A stretch of DNA of 64,000 nt from Aminobacter sp. HY435 (GTDB taxonomy: Bacteria > Pseudomonadota > Alphaproteobacteria > Rhizobiales > Rhizobiaceae). Each line of letters begins with the position of its first letter. Within the stretch, counting starts at the first letter, position 1. The stretch is taken from assembly GCF_027568395.1 (NCBI RefSeq), contig NZ_JANKZL010000004.1, positions 1 to 64,000 of the forward strand. Direction: 5' to 3'. The position numbers were made by a program, and so were the translations under genes. Below are positions 8,354 through 15,893 of the stretch, piece by piece. The notes beneath the pieces were generated by a model. It was not told the DNA's origin. It searched no databases and saw only the letters and a program-made list of their open reading frames with translations.

Positions 8354-9532
8354 CTATCGAACGATGGTCAGCCGCTCGGCGGCGCGGGTGATCGCCGTGT
8401 AAAGCCAGCGCTGGCGCGTATCCTTGAAGGCCCAGCTCTCGTCGAACAGAACGACATTGTTCCACTGCGAGCCCTGCGCCTTGTGCACCGTCAGCGCGTA
8501 GCCGTAGTCGAAGTCGTCGTAGCGCTTCTTGGTCCCCCACGGGATCTCTTCGTCGGGATTTTCGAAGGTCTGCTTGAGCAGCTTGATCTTGGCGACGCCG
8601 CGATCGGGATCGTCCTCTTCCGGCGCAACCAGAAGATTGATGCCGGGCTTCACCGTCTCGCGCGACGAGGTCATCACCTTCCACAACGAGCCATTGAGCA
8701 GCCCCTTGGCCGGGTCATTGCGCAGGCACACCAGCTTGTCGCCCGCCTGCGGATAGCCTGCGCTAAAACCCTTCAGCTCGCGCAACCGTTGATTGTAGCG
8801 CCGCCGCGTGCGGTTTGTGCCGACCAGCACCTGGTCGGCGTCCAGCACCAGATCCTGGGTGACGTCTTCCTTGCCGATCACCTGGGCCGTGCCGTAGTCG
8901 CCGCGCATGAATTCGCGGCCCTCGCGCACGTCGAGGGCCAGCCTCAGGATCGGGTTGTCGCGCGCCTGGCGATGTATCTCGGTAAGGAGAAAATCCGGCT
9001 CGTGCTCGGTGAAGAAGCCGCCGCCGGAGATCGGCGGCAACTGCGCCGGATCGCCCAGCACAAGCACCGGCGTGCCGAAGGTCAGGAGATCGCGGCCAAG
9101 TTGCTCGTCGACCATCGAGCATTCGTCGATGACGACGAGCTTGGCCTTGGCAATCGGGCTCTGGCGGTTAAGCGAGAACGTCGGCGACATCGAGGTCTTG
9201 CCGGTCGCCTCGTCTGAAATCGCCTCCTCGCCCTTGGGCCGGTAGATCAGCGAATGGATCGTACGCGCATTGGTCGCGCCCTTCGAGCGCAGCACCTGGG
9301 CTGCCTTGCCGGTGAAGGCGGCGAACTGCACCTGGCCGTCGACATGCTCGGCGAAATAGCGCGCAAGCGTCGTCTTGCCGGTGCCGGCATAGCCGAACAA
9401 CCGGAACAGTTGCGGCTTGCCAGATTTGAGCCAGCGCGCCACGGCCTGCAGCGCATCGTCCTGCTGAGGTGAGAAATCCATGGGATTGACTGACAGGATT
9501 CGCGCTGGAAGGGCAAGGGATTTGGCCGTCAT
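8354..9532 (-). CDS. RecD-like superfamily 1 DNA helicase
   Basis: 392-aa ATP-dependent DNA helicase of the RecD/TraA type, smaller than RecD2. Walker A GYAGTGKTT is at residues 47-55, Walker B VVIDECSM at 133-140, then GDPAQLPP (motif III) and a C-terminal UvrD-like motif YALTVHKAQGSQW near residue 355. Such stand-alone proteins are widespread in rhizobia, with no assigned pathway beyond DNA repair or replication support. It converges with exoQ and is followed on its own 5' side by about 200 bp without a gene (9533-9741). Confidence 0.85.
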   Translation of the reverse strand: MTAKSLALPARILSVNPMDFSPQQDDALQAVARWLKSGKPQLFRLFGYAGTGKTTLARYFAEHVDGQVQFAAFTGKAAQVLRSKGATNARTIHSLIYRPKGEEAISDEATGKTSMSPTFSLNRQSPIAKAKLVVIDECSMVDEQLGRDLLTFGTPVLVLGDPAQLPPISGGGFFTEHEPDFLLTEIHRQARDNPILRLALDVREGREFMRGDYGTAQVIGKEDVTQDLVLDADQVLVGTNRTRRRYNQRLRELKGFSAGYPQAGDKLVCLRNDPAKGLLNGSLWKVMTSSRETVKPGINLLVAPEEDDPDRGVAKIKLLKQTFENPDEEIPWGTKKRYDDFDYGYALTVHKAQGSQWNNVVLFDESWAFKDTRQRWLYTAITRAAERLTIVR

Positions 9533-9741
9533 GCAAAATCAGTCCGCGCGAAATCGTTGCCTTTGTAGAGCAACTTCGCGCCGAAGCGCGTGGCGCAAGA
9601 CGGCTTCTGATCGCGGTGAAAACATGCGCGGACGCGCCTTCCGGGAGCGCGAGGGCTTTCGCGCTTCTCCGATGTCAGGATCGGCCGAAAGCCCCCATCT
9701 AGCGCACAGGATGTGGCGGCTACCCCAGGGCAAAGCTGCGC

Positions 9742-10116
9742 TCAGCGGATGTTTGACAAACGCGCGCTTTCCGGATCGTTCTCCAGCAGGATCGGCTTGC
9801 CATGCGGCGTTGCGTGCGCGGCGCGCTCCCAGGCAGCAGTCACCGCGTCGACCTCGTCGTGCCCGGCCAGCCCCTTTTCCGCCAGCAGCCTTTCGAGCGC
9901 CGCCAGCCAGCGCTCGTAATAGTCGCTGCCGTCGGAAGCTGCCTCGTGCTGCTTCACTTCCGCCGACAGCCGCTCGGCCCATTCGCCCCAACTGAAGACG
10001 CCGCGCTCGTGCAGCGCGACCACCATGGCGAACGCCTCGGCCTGCCACGGTTCGGCGAAAACCGGCGCGTCGAGCGCCCCTGTCCCCACGGGGATCCGTG
10101 CCTCATGCCGGCTCAA
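9742..10116 (-). CDS. nitrile hydratase accessory protein
   Basis: 124-aa protein of the nitrile hydratase accessory/activator family, which resembles the N-terminal part of the beta subunit (FAEPWQAEAFAM, WGEWAERL, YYERWLAALERLL). In cobalt-type enzymes the small activator forms a complex with the alpha subunit and mediates metal insertion by subunit swapping. The chosen start is a TTG at 10116 with GGGAGAG upstream, overlapping the beta-subunit gene by 14 bp; a GTG at 10089 is the alternative. It is the third gene of an alpha-beta-activator operon. Confidence 0.8.
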   Translation of the reverse strand: MSRHEARIPVGTGALDAPVFAEPWQAEAFAMVVALHERGVFSWGEWAERLSAEVKQHEAASDGSDYYERWLAALERLLAEKGLAGHDEVDAVTAAWERAAHATPHGKPILLENDPESARLSNIR

Positions 10117-10762
10117 GATAGCTCTCCCAGGCGTCGATGCTGACTTCAAGCATAGGGTCCGCGCCCTCGCCCCACAATTCGGCGCCGGAAAAGACGACCG
10201 TGTAGACCCTTTGCGGGTTCTCGCCGTTGCCTTGCGCATTGCTGTCGGGAAAAACAAAGCCTTCGCGCACGGCGTCGATCACGCCCATCTTGCCGCGGGC
10301 GTAGCGCGGCAGGCGGGTATGGCCGGTCGGGTGGAAATTCCTGGTGCGCACGCGCTGGCCGACCGCAAAATGCGCAGCGCCCTCCACCGGCCGGTCGCAA
10401 GGACCGCCCTTGGCGAGCGCCGCGGACACGTTTTCCGCCTTCAGCACGCGCTTCGGCGTCGCCGCCGAATCGACCGCCTCGCCGGCCGCAAGATCGTTCG
10501 CAGTGACGAAACGGTGGCGCTGCAACAGCCGCTCCAGCGCCTTGATCCAGATCTCGTAGTAGCTGGACGCATAGTAGTCGGCCGGATGAAGGCTTTCCCG
10601 CATATGCCGGCTTTCGTCGATATTCCAGGCGCCCATGGCGCCCGCCGTCAGCGTCACGCCAAGCGCGCGCTTCTCCCACTCGGCATGGAAGCAGCGCTCG
10701 TCCTTTTCGGGTGTGACCGGGCCGAAGCCCATCTGCCCACCAAGGTCGTGCGGTCCGTTCAT
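10103..10762 (-). CDS. nthB: nitrile hydratase beta subunit
   Basis: 219-aa beta subunit. It begins with the family's MNGPHDLGG and contains the conserved [13 protein letters not shown] helix and a C-terminal SH3-like barrel ([16 protein letters not shown]). With the alpha subunit it forms the heterodimer that hydrates nitriles to amides in the cytoplasm. The start overlaps the alpha-subunit stop by 4 bp and its end overlaps the activator gene, so the three genes are translationally coupled. Confidence 0.9.
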   Translation of the reverse strand: MNGPHDLGGQMGFGPVTPEKDERCFHAEWEKRALGVTLTAGAMGAWNIDESRHMRESLHPADYYASSYYEIWIKALERLLQRHRFVTANDLAAGEAVDSAATPKRVLKAENVSAALAKGGPCDRPVEGAAHFAVGQRVRTRNFHPTGHTRLPRYARGKMGVIDAVREGFVFPDSNAQGNGENPQRVYTVVFSGAELWGEGADPMLEVSIDAWESYLEPA

Positions 10763-11370
10763 TGCGCCTCCCGCGCCAGCCCGGTGCCGATCATCGAATC
10801 GCGCGTCACCAGCTCGGCGAGTTGTACCTCGCCCCAGCCCTGGGTCCCCTCCGGCCGCTGCGGCACGACGAGATAGCGCAGCTCGGCCGTCGAATCCCAA
10901 ACCCGGATCTTTTTGTCGCTCGCCAGCGTGACCCCGAATTCCGCAAGCACGCCGCGCGGGTCGATCACCGCCTTGCTGCGATAGGCCGGCGCCTTGTACC
11001 ACACCGGCGGCAGCCCGAGCACCGACCACGGATAGCAGGAGCACAGCGTGCAGACGACGAGATTGTGCGTCTCGTCGCTGTTGAACACCGCTTGCATGTG
11101 CTCGCCCTGCCGGCCGGTGTAGCCGAGCGAGGCAATTGCTGCCGTTGCATCGCGCTTCAGCCAGCCGGCGAACTCCGGATCGCTCCACGCCTTGGCCACG
11201 ACACGGGCGCCGTTGCGCGGGCCGACCTTGGTTTCGTATGTGTCGACGATGACGTCGATCGCCGCCGGATCGATCAGGCCCTTCTGGGTCAGGATCGTCT
11301 CCAGTGCCTTGACCCGGGCAGCCATCGGATCGAGTTCGTTGTCGTGGTGATGATCGTGGTCGTGTGCCAT
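10759..11370 (-). CDS. nthA: nitrile hydratase alpha subunit, cobalt-type
   Basis: 203-aa alpha subunit carrying the metal site. The motif VCTLCSC lies at residues 106-112, with Cys107, Cys110 and Cys112 as ligands; Thr in CTLCSC is typical of cobalt enzymes, while iron enzymes have Ser (CSLCSC). The two last cysteines are normally oxidised to sulfinic and sulfenic acids. A His/Asp-rich N-terminus (residues 3-10) may bind metal. The ATG at 11370 is preferred; a TTG two codons upstream is possible. It is the first gene of the operon. Confidence 0.92.
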   Translation of the reverse strand: MAHDHDHHHDNELDPMAARVKALETILTQKGLIDPAAIDVIVDTYETKVGPRNGARVVAKAWSDPEFAGWLKRDATAAIASLGYTGRQGEHMQAVFNSDETHNLVVCTLCSCYPWSVLGLPPVWYKAPAYRSKAVIDPRGVLAEFGVTLASDKKIRVWDSTAELRYLVVPQRPEGTQGWGEVQLAELVTRDSMIGTGLAREAQ

Positions 11371-11417
11371 GTTCAAACGCTAAGCTCGCCAATAGTGCCG
11401 CGCAAGTTATTCCGTGC

Positions 11418-12014
11418 CTATTTCAGCATCGGCCACAGCGTTGCAGCCAGCAGCACGCCCATGGCGATGTTGAACCACTTCAGCCGCACCGGGTCGGTGA
11501 GGAAGCCGCGCAGCGCCATGCCGAACCCGGCCCAACTCGACACACTCGGCAGGTTGACCAGGGCAAAGGCGCTGGAAATCAGCAGCACCGAAAGGAATGG
11601 AGCCTCCGGGCTGGTGTAGATGGCCATGGCGGTCACGGCCATCACCCAGGCTTTCGGATTGATCCACTGGAACGCAGACGCCTCGAGGAAGGTCATCGGC
11701 CGCCCCTTCGCGTCGCCATCCTTGCCAAGCGAGCGCGACATGCCGATACGCCAGGCGAGATAAACCAGATACGCCCCGCCGGCGATCTTGAGCACCGTAT
11801 GCAATGCCGGAAATGCTGTCAGCACGGCGCCGAGCCCGAAGCCAACGCCGAGCAGCAGCGACAGGAAGCCGAAGCCGATCCCCAGCATGTGCGGGATGGT
11901 GCGTACGAACCCGAAATTGACGCCCGAAGCCAGGAGCATGAAATTGTTCGGCCCCGGCGTGATCGAGGTCACGAAGGCGTAGACGAGCAAGGCCAGAAAT
12001 GCGTCGTAGGACAT
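11418..12014 (-). CDS. LysE family amino-acid/metabolite exporter
   Basis: 198-aa inner-membrane protein of the LysE/RhtB family. The signature TPGPNN is at residues 20-25, followed by about five further hydrophobic helices and the mid-protein segment QWINPKAW. These carriers export amino acids or related compounds; the substrate cannot be read from the sequence. It lies 47 bp upstream of the nitrile hydratase alpha gene on the same strand but with its own likely transcript start. Length is normal. Confidence 0.85.
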   Translation of the reverse strand: MSYDAFLALLVYAFVTSITPGPNNFMLLASGVNFGFVRTIPHMLGIGFGFLSLLLGVGFGLGAVLTAFPALHTVLKIAGGAYLVYLAWRIGMSRSLGKDGDAKGRPMTFLEASAFQWINPKAWVMAVTAMAIYTSPEAPFLSVLLISSAFALVNLPSVSSWAGFGMALRGFLTDPVRLKWFNIAMGVLLAATLWPMLK

Positions 12015-12262
12015 AGGGTGTCTCTTTCCAGATATGTCAGCATTATTGTCTCTTTTTCGGAGACGCGAGAAATCCCAGTCGACGCCAATTCGCTGGTCCA
12101 GTAGGCCGCAAGCGGGTGGTCGTGGTTTGCCTTGCCGATGGCGTCACATGATTGCGCAGTTTCATCCCGTACAACCAAAAAGCTTGCCGGCAGGCTGTTC
12201 TTGGTTCATTTCACCGGATTGAGACAAGACGACGATTCATCGCGCAGCACTGGAGAATGATC

Positions 12263-13018
12263 ATGTCAGCCGTTGCCAAGCTCGAGCCCAGCAACCTTTC
12301 GCGCGAACTCATCAGCCACGCGGTGGCGAGCATCGACGCGTCCGACCGCTTCTCGCTGCCCTTCCCGCACATCTTCTTCCGCAATTTCTTCCCGGCGGAC
12401 TTCTACGCCGACCTGATCAGGTCGATCCCCACGGAGGGTTACGATCCGATCACCGGCACCGGCACCCGCATGGCTTTGCGCCTCTATGGCGACAACGTCG
12501 GCAAGATCGACGCCGAACTGCGCGACATGTGGGGCGCGGTTTCGGAAACACTGGCCTCGCCTGAAGTCGAAGCCGCGATCCGCCGCCAGCTGCACGAGGG
12601 CCTCGAAATCCGCGCGCGCGGCGACAAGGTCAAGAGCGTCGACGACCTCAAGCTGGTGGCAAAGCCTGTGCTCTACAGCGACAAGGACGGTTACCAGATC
12701 AAGCCGCATCCCGACGCGCGCAAGAAGGTCGTCACCATGCAGCTCTACTGCCCGGCAGACGACAGCCAGCGCGACCTTGGCACGACGCTCTACCAGGCCT
12801 CGCTCAAGGGCCTGCTGAATGTCGGCTCCTACGGCCTCGAGCCAGTCAAGACCCTGCCCTTCCTGCCCAATGTCGGCTACGCCTTCGTGGTGCTCAAGGC
12901 GTATCACTCGCTGATGAAGATGAGCTGGCACGGTCGCCCGAAGATCACGACGACCATCAGCCGTCCGCGCGTCTCGCTGCTCAACACCTTCTATGTCAAC
13001 GAGAACGTCGGCTTCTGA
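12263..13018 (+). CDS. Fe(II)/2-oxoglutarate-type oxygenase-like protein
   Basis: 251-aa cytoplasmic protein resembling the 2OG-Fe(II) dioxygenase fold. A possible facial triad is His149/Asp151 (in KPHPDARK) and distal His215 (KAYHSLMKMSWHG). A basic residue follows at 225. Many proteins of this kind in rhizobia lack experimental roles. The ATG at 12263 is preceded by GGAG at good spacing; another ATG lies two codons earlier. It is monocistronic and ends in a hairpin terminator shared with ilvH on the other strand. Confidence 0.6.
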   Translation: MSAVAKLEPSNLSRELISHAVASIDASDRFSLPFPHIFFRNFFPADFYADLIRSIPTEGYDPITGTGTRMALRLYGDNVGKIDAELRDMWGAVSETLASPEVEAAIRRQLHEGLEIRARGDKVKSVDDLKLVAKPVLYSDKDGYQIKPHPDARKKVVTMQLYCPADDSQRDLGTTLYQASLKGLLNVGSYGLEPVKTLPFLPNVGYAFVVLKAYHSLMKMSWHGRPKITTTISRPRVSLLNTFYVNENVGF

Positions 13019-13045
13019 GCACCGATCACCGGTTTCAGGAAATGA

Positions 13046-13081
13046 AAAAGCCGCCTACGCAATCGCATAGGCGGCATTTTC
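13046..13081. terminator. bidirectional intrinsic terminator
   Basis: A stem GCCGCCTA / TAGGCGGC with a 10-nt loop is flanked by an A-run on the left and a T-run on the right, so it can end transcription both from the oxygenase gene (rightward) and from ilvH (leftward). It lies 27 bp past the oxygenase stop and about 20 bp past the ilvH stop. Confidence 0.85.
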
Positions 13082-13101
13082 ATTGCGCCATTGGCAGCAG
13101 A

Positions 13102-13674
13102 TCACATCCCCTGCGGGCCGCGGTTCATCGCAGCCACGCCGGTGCGGCAGATCTCGACCAGGCCGAGCGGCTTCATGATGGCGATGAACTGCTCGACCTT
13201 CGACACCTTGCCGGTCAGTTCGAAGATGAAATGCTCGGTGTTTGCGTCGATCACCTTGGCGCGAAAGGCTTCGGCAAGGCGCAGCGCCTCCACACGATGT
13301 TCGCCGGTGCCGGCGACCTTCACCAGTGCCAACTCCCGCGCCAGCGCACCGCCGGTGCCGAGCTCGCGCGCCGTCACCGTCAGGTCGACGACGCGGTGCA
13401 CCGGAACAATGCGTTCGAGCTGGTGCTTGATCTGTTCCAGCACACCCGGCGTGCCGCGCGTCACGATGGTGATGCGCGACAGGTGCTTCTCGTGCTCGGT
13501 TTCGGAGACGGTCAGGCTCTCGATGTTATAGCCGCGGCCGGAAAACAGGCCGATAACCCTGGCAAGCACGCCGGGCTCGTTGTCGACCAGCACCGAAAGC
13601 GTGTGCGTTTCTGGCAGCGCCGTTTCCTTGGAAATGAAATAGGCCGAACCGGTGGGTTGTAGCTGTGCGTTCAT
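13102..13674 (-). CDS. ilvH: acetolactate synthase small (regulatory) subunit
   Basis: 190-aa regulatory subunit. An N-terminal ACT domain (TLSVLVDNEPGVLARVIGLF, about residues 24-43) is followed by the second ACT-like region. It binds valine for feedback inhibition and activates the catalytic subunit. The ATG at 13674 was chosen because the family starts shortly before the ACT domain; an in-frame extension of 27 residues was dropped. It lies 77 bp after ilvI in the same operon and ends before the terminator at 13046-13081. Confidence 0.93.
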   Translation of the reverse strand: MNAQLQPTGSAYFISKETALPETHTLSVLVDNEPGVLARVIGLFSGRGYNIESLTVSETEHEKHLSRITIVTRGTPGVLEQIKHQLERIVPVHRVVDLTVTARELGTGGALARELALVKVAGTGEHRVEALRLAEAFRAKVIDANTEHFIFELTGKVSKVEQFIAIMKPLGLVEICRTGVAAMNRGPQGM

Positions 13675-13751
13675 AAGCTGAATCTCGATCTCAGGCGTTT
13701 GCGCCAACTCGTTGATTGTGCGGCCTTCCCTGGAAGGCCGCGCAAGGTTCG

Positions 13752-15536
13752 TCACACCAGTTCGCGGCCCTTGGCGTCGATGGCATTCGCCACCGCCTCG
13801 TCGGTCGCCTCGTCCGGCAGCAGCATCTCGTTATGCGCCTTGCCCGAAGGGATCATCGGGAAGCAGTTGGCGAGCGTCGCGACGCGGCAGTCGAAGATCA
13901 CCGGCTTCCTGACCGAGATCATCTCCTTGATCGCGTCGTCCAGCTCGTCGGGCTTGTCGCAGCGGATGCCATGGCCACCATAGGCTTCCGCCAGCTTGAC
14001 GAAGTCCGGCATCGCCTCGGTGTAGGAATGCGACAGGCGGTTGCCATGCAGCAGCTGCTGCCACTGGCGCACCATGCCCATGTAGGAGTTGTTGAGGATG
14101 AACACCTTGATCGGCGCGTCGTACTGGATCGCCGTGCTCATCTCCTGGATGCACATCTGGACCGAGGCGTCGCCGGCAATGTCGATGACCAGCGATTGAG
14201 GATGCGCGATCTGCACGCCAAGTGCTGCCGGCAGGCCGTAGCCCATCGTGCCCAGGCCGCCAGACGTCATCCAGCGGTTCGGCTTTTCAAAGCCGAAATG
14301 CTGGGCCGCCCACATCTGGTGCTGGCCGACCTCGGTCGTGATGTAGGTGTCGAGATGCCTGGTCAGTTCATACAGCCGCTGGACGGCGTATTGCGGCATG
14401 ATCACGTCGCTGTTTTGCTTGTAGGCAAAGCTGTCGCGCGCGCGCCACTTGGCAATCTGCTCCCACCACGGGTAGAGCGTCTTCTTGTCGGCCTTGGCGG
14501 TTGCCCGCCACAGGCGAACCATGTCCTCCAGCACCCGGCCGACATCGCCCAGGATCGGCACGTCGGCGCGCACGTTCTTGTTGATCGACGACGGGTCGAT
14601 GTCGATGTGGATCTTCTTCGAATTCGGCGAAAACGCATTGAGGCGGCCGGTGATGCGGTCGTCGAAGCGCGCGCCGATACAGACCATGACATCGCAGTCA
14701 TGCATCGCCATGTTGGCTTCGTAGCTGCCGTGCATGCCCAGCATGCCGAGCCAGCTCTTGCCCGAGGCCGGATAGGCGCCAAGCCCCATCAGCGTCGAGG
14801 TGATCGGGAAGCCGGTCAGGTCGACCAGTTCGCGCAGCAAGTGGCTGGCTTCGGCGCCGGAATTCACCACGCCGCCGCCCGAATAGATGATCGGCCGCTT
14901 GGCGGTCGCCATCAGGGCCACGGCTTCCTTGATCTTTTCCAGGTCGCCCTGGACCTTCGGCTGGTAGGATGTGCGCGGCGCGGTCTGCGGCGGCGTGTAC
15001 ATGCCCTTGGCGAACTGCACGTCCTTGGGGATGTCGACCACGACCGGGCCCGGACGGCCGGTCGTTGCGACATGGAAGGCCTCGTGCAGGATCGCCGCCA
15101 GGTCGTTGACGTCCTTCACCAGCCAGTTGTGCTTGGTGCACGGCCGGGTGATGCCGATGGTGTCGCATTCCTGGAAGGCGTCGGAGCCGATCAGCGAGGT
15201 TGGCACCTGGCCGGTGATGCAGATCAGCGGGATCGAATCCATCAGCGCGTCCTGCAGCGGCGTCACCGCGTTGGTTGCGCCTGGCCCCGACGTCACCAGC
15301 ATCACGCCAGCCCGCCCGGTAGAACGCGCGTAACCTTCGGCCGCATGGCCGGCGCCCTGCTCGTGGCGGACCAGGATGTGCTGGACGTCGTCCTGCTGGA
15401 ACAGCTCGTCATAGATCGGAAGGACAGCGCCGCCGGGGTAGCCGAAGAGGTGCTTGACGCCATTGTCCTTCAGCGCCTGCACCACCATTTCGGCGCCGGT
15501 CATTTCCCGTCGTCCGCTGTCACTTTGTCCGCTCAT
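13752..15536 (-). CDS. ilvI: acetolactate synthase large (catalytic) subunit
   Basis: 594-aa thiamine-diphosphate enzyme catalysing the first common step of valine, leucine and isoleucine synthesis (pyruvate to 2-acetolactate, or with 2-oxobutyrate to acetohydroxybutyrate). Visible marks include FGYPGGAVLPIYDEL, the catalytic Glu in RHEQGAGHAAEGYAR, and the C-terminal ThDP motif starting GDAS and ending in NN (IAGDASVQMC to ILNNSY). The ATG at 15536 is chosen because an in-frame start 32 codons upstream lies inside the attenuator terminator. Expression is probably controlled by that attenuator. Confidence 0.94.
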   Translation of the reverse strand: MSGQSDSGRREMTGAEMVVQALKDNGVKHLFGYPGGAVLPIYDELFQQDDVQHILVRHEQGAGHAAEGYARSTGRAGVMLVTSGPGATNAVTPLQDALMDSIPLICITGQVPTSLIGSDAFQECDTIGITRPCTKHNWLVKDVNDLAAILHEAFHVATTGRPGPVVVDIPKDVQFAKGMYTPPQTAPRTSYQPKVQGDLEKIKEAVALMATAKRPIIYSGGGVVNSGAEASHLLRELVDLTGFPITSTLMGLGAYPASGKSWLGMLGMHGSYEANMAMHDCDVMVCIGARFDDRITGRLNAFSPNSKKIHIDIDPSSINKNVRADVPILGDVGRVLEDMVRLWRATAKADKKTLYPWWEQIAKWRARDSFAYKQNSDVIMPQYAVQRLYELTRHLDTYITTEVGQHQMWAAQHFGFEKPNRWMTSGGLGTMGYGLPAALGVQIAHPQSLVIDIAGDASVQMCIQEMSTAIQYDAPIKVFILNNSYMGMVRQWQQLLHGNRLSHSYTEAMPDFVKLAEAYGGHGIRCDKPDELDDAIKEMISVRKPVIFDCRVATLANCFPMIPSGKAHNEMLLPDEATDEAVANAIDAKGRELV

Positions 15537-15603
15537 CGGTCCGTCCCGTCTTTCCTTCGCCGTTTTCGGCGGTTGCTGCTCGTTTAGTCCTGTTTCGGGC
15601 AAT

Positions 15604-15629
15604 AAAAAAGGCCCCCGAGGGAGCCTTTG
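15604..15629 (-). terminator. attenuator terminator upstream of ilvI
   Basis: On the minus strand AAAGGCTCCC and GGGGGCCTTT can pair around a tiny loop and are followed by a T-run. It lies between the leader peptide and ilvI, about 68 bp before the ilvI start, as expected for a transcription attenuator rather than a gene-end terminator. Confidence 0.8.
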
Positions 15630-15634
15630 CATCT

Positions 15635-15682
15635 GCGCATGGGGGGATTTCGCCCGGCGGTTACACCGCCTTGCCCATGCGC
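15635..15682 (-). promoter_or_regulatory. ilvIH attenuator pairing elements
   Basis: A perfect 9-bp inverted repeat, CCCATGCGC at 15674-15682 and GCGCATGGG at 15635-15643 (plus-strand reading), encloses a nested 6-bp hairpin at 15656-15670 (GGCGGT / ACCGCC). One arm lies in leader codons 11-14, just after the Leu/Ile/Val codons. The run of six C on the minus strand (complement of GGGGGG at 15641-15646) could alternatively pair with the G-run of the terminator. This gives mutually exclusive structures typical of ribosome-mediated attenuation. Confidence 0.65.
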
Positions 15683-15714
15683 AATCCTACTACGAGAATG
15701 AGTGTCGTATTCAT
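15661..15714 (-). CDS. ilvIH leader peptide (17 aa, branched-chain rich)
   Basis: The reading frame encodes MNTTLILVVGLRMGKAV, with Leu-Ile-Leu-Val-Val at residues 5-9: five successive codons for the three end products of the pathway. A terminator hairpin follows 32 bp after its stop. This is the classic design of an amino-acid operon attenuator, where stalling on scarce branched-chain tRNAs prevents termination. The start codon lies only 8 nt from the -10 element of the predicted promoter, so the peptide is probably translated from a leaderless mRNA. Confidence 0.8.
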   Translation of the reverse strand: MNTTLILVVGLRMGKAV

Positions 15715-15722
15715 GGCGCGGA

Positions 15723-15751
15723 CGATAGTGCGGCCAAACCCGGCCTGTCAA
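15723..15751 (-). promoter_or_regulatory. sigma-70-type promoter for ilvIH leader
   Basis: On the minus strand TTGACA (15751-15746) and CTATCG (15728-15723) are separated by 17 bp, fitting the alphaproteobacterial consensus CTTGAC-N17-CTATAT. Eight nucleotides separate the -10 box from the leader peptide ATG, placing the transcription start at or within a base or two of that ATG. Confidence 0.65.
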
Positions 15752-15893
15752 CCGGACCGGCGCATTTTTTCCGCAACGTCACCCTGCGCCCAACGGCGGC
15801 ATCTTAGCTATGGCCTTAACGCTCGCTACACCATGCGACCTCACCCCACCTTAACCGCGCAAGGCTAGGCTGAAGGTCAGGGGAATTGGGAAC

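Noticed and set aside
13716-15587. 623-codon open frame on the plus strand opposite ilvI
   Set aside because: Antisense shadow of ilvI in GC-rich DNA; no family features, while ilvI is a certain gene.
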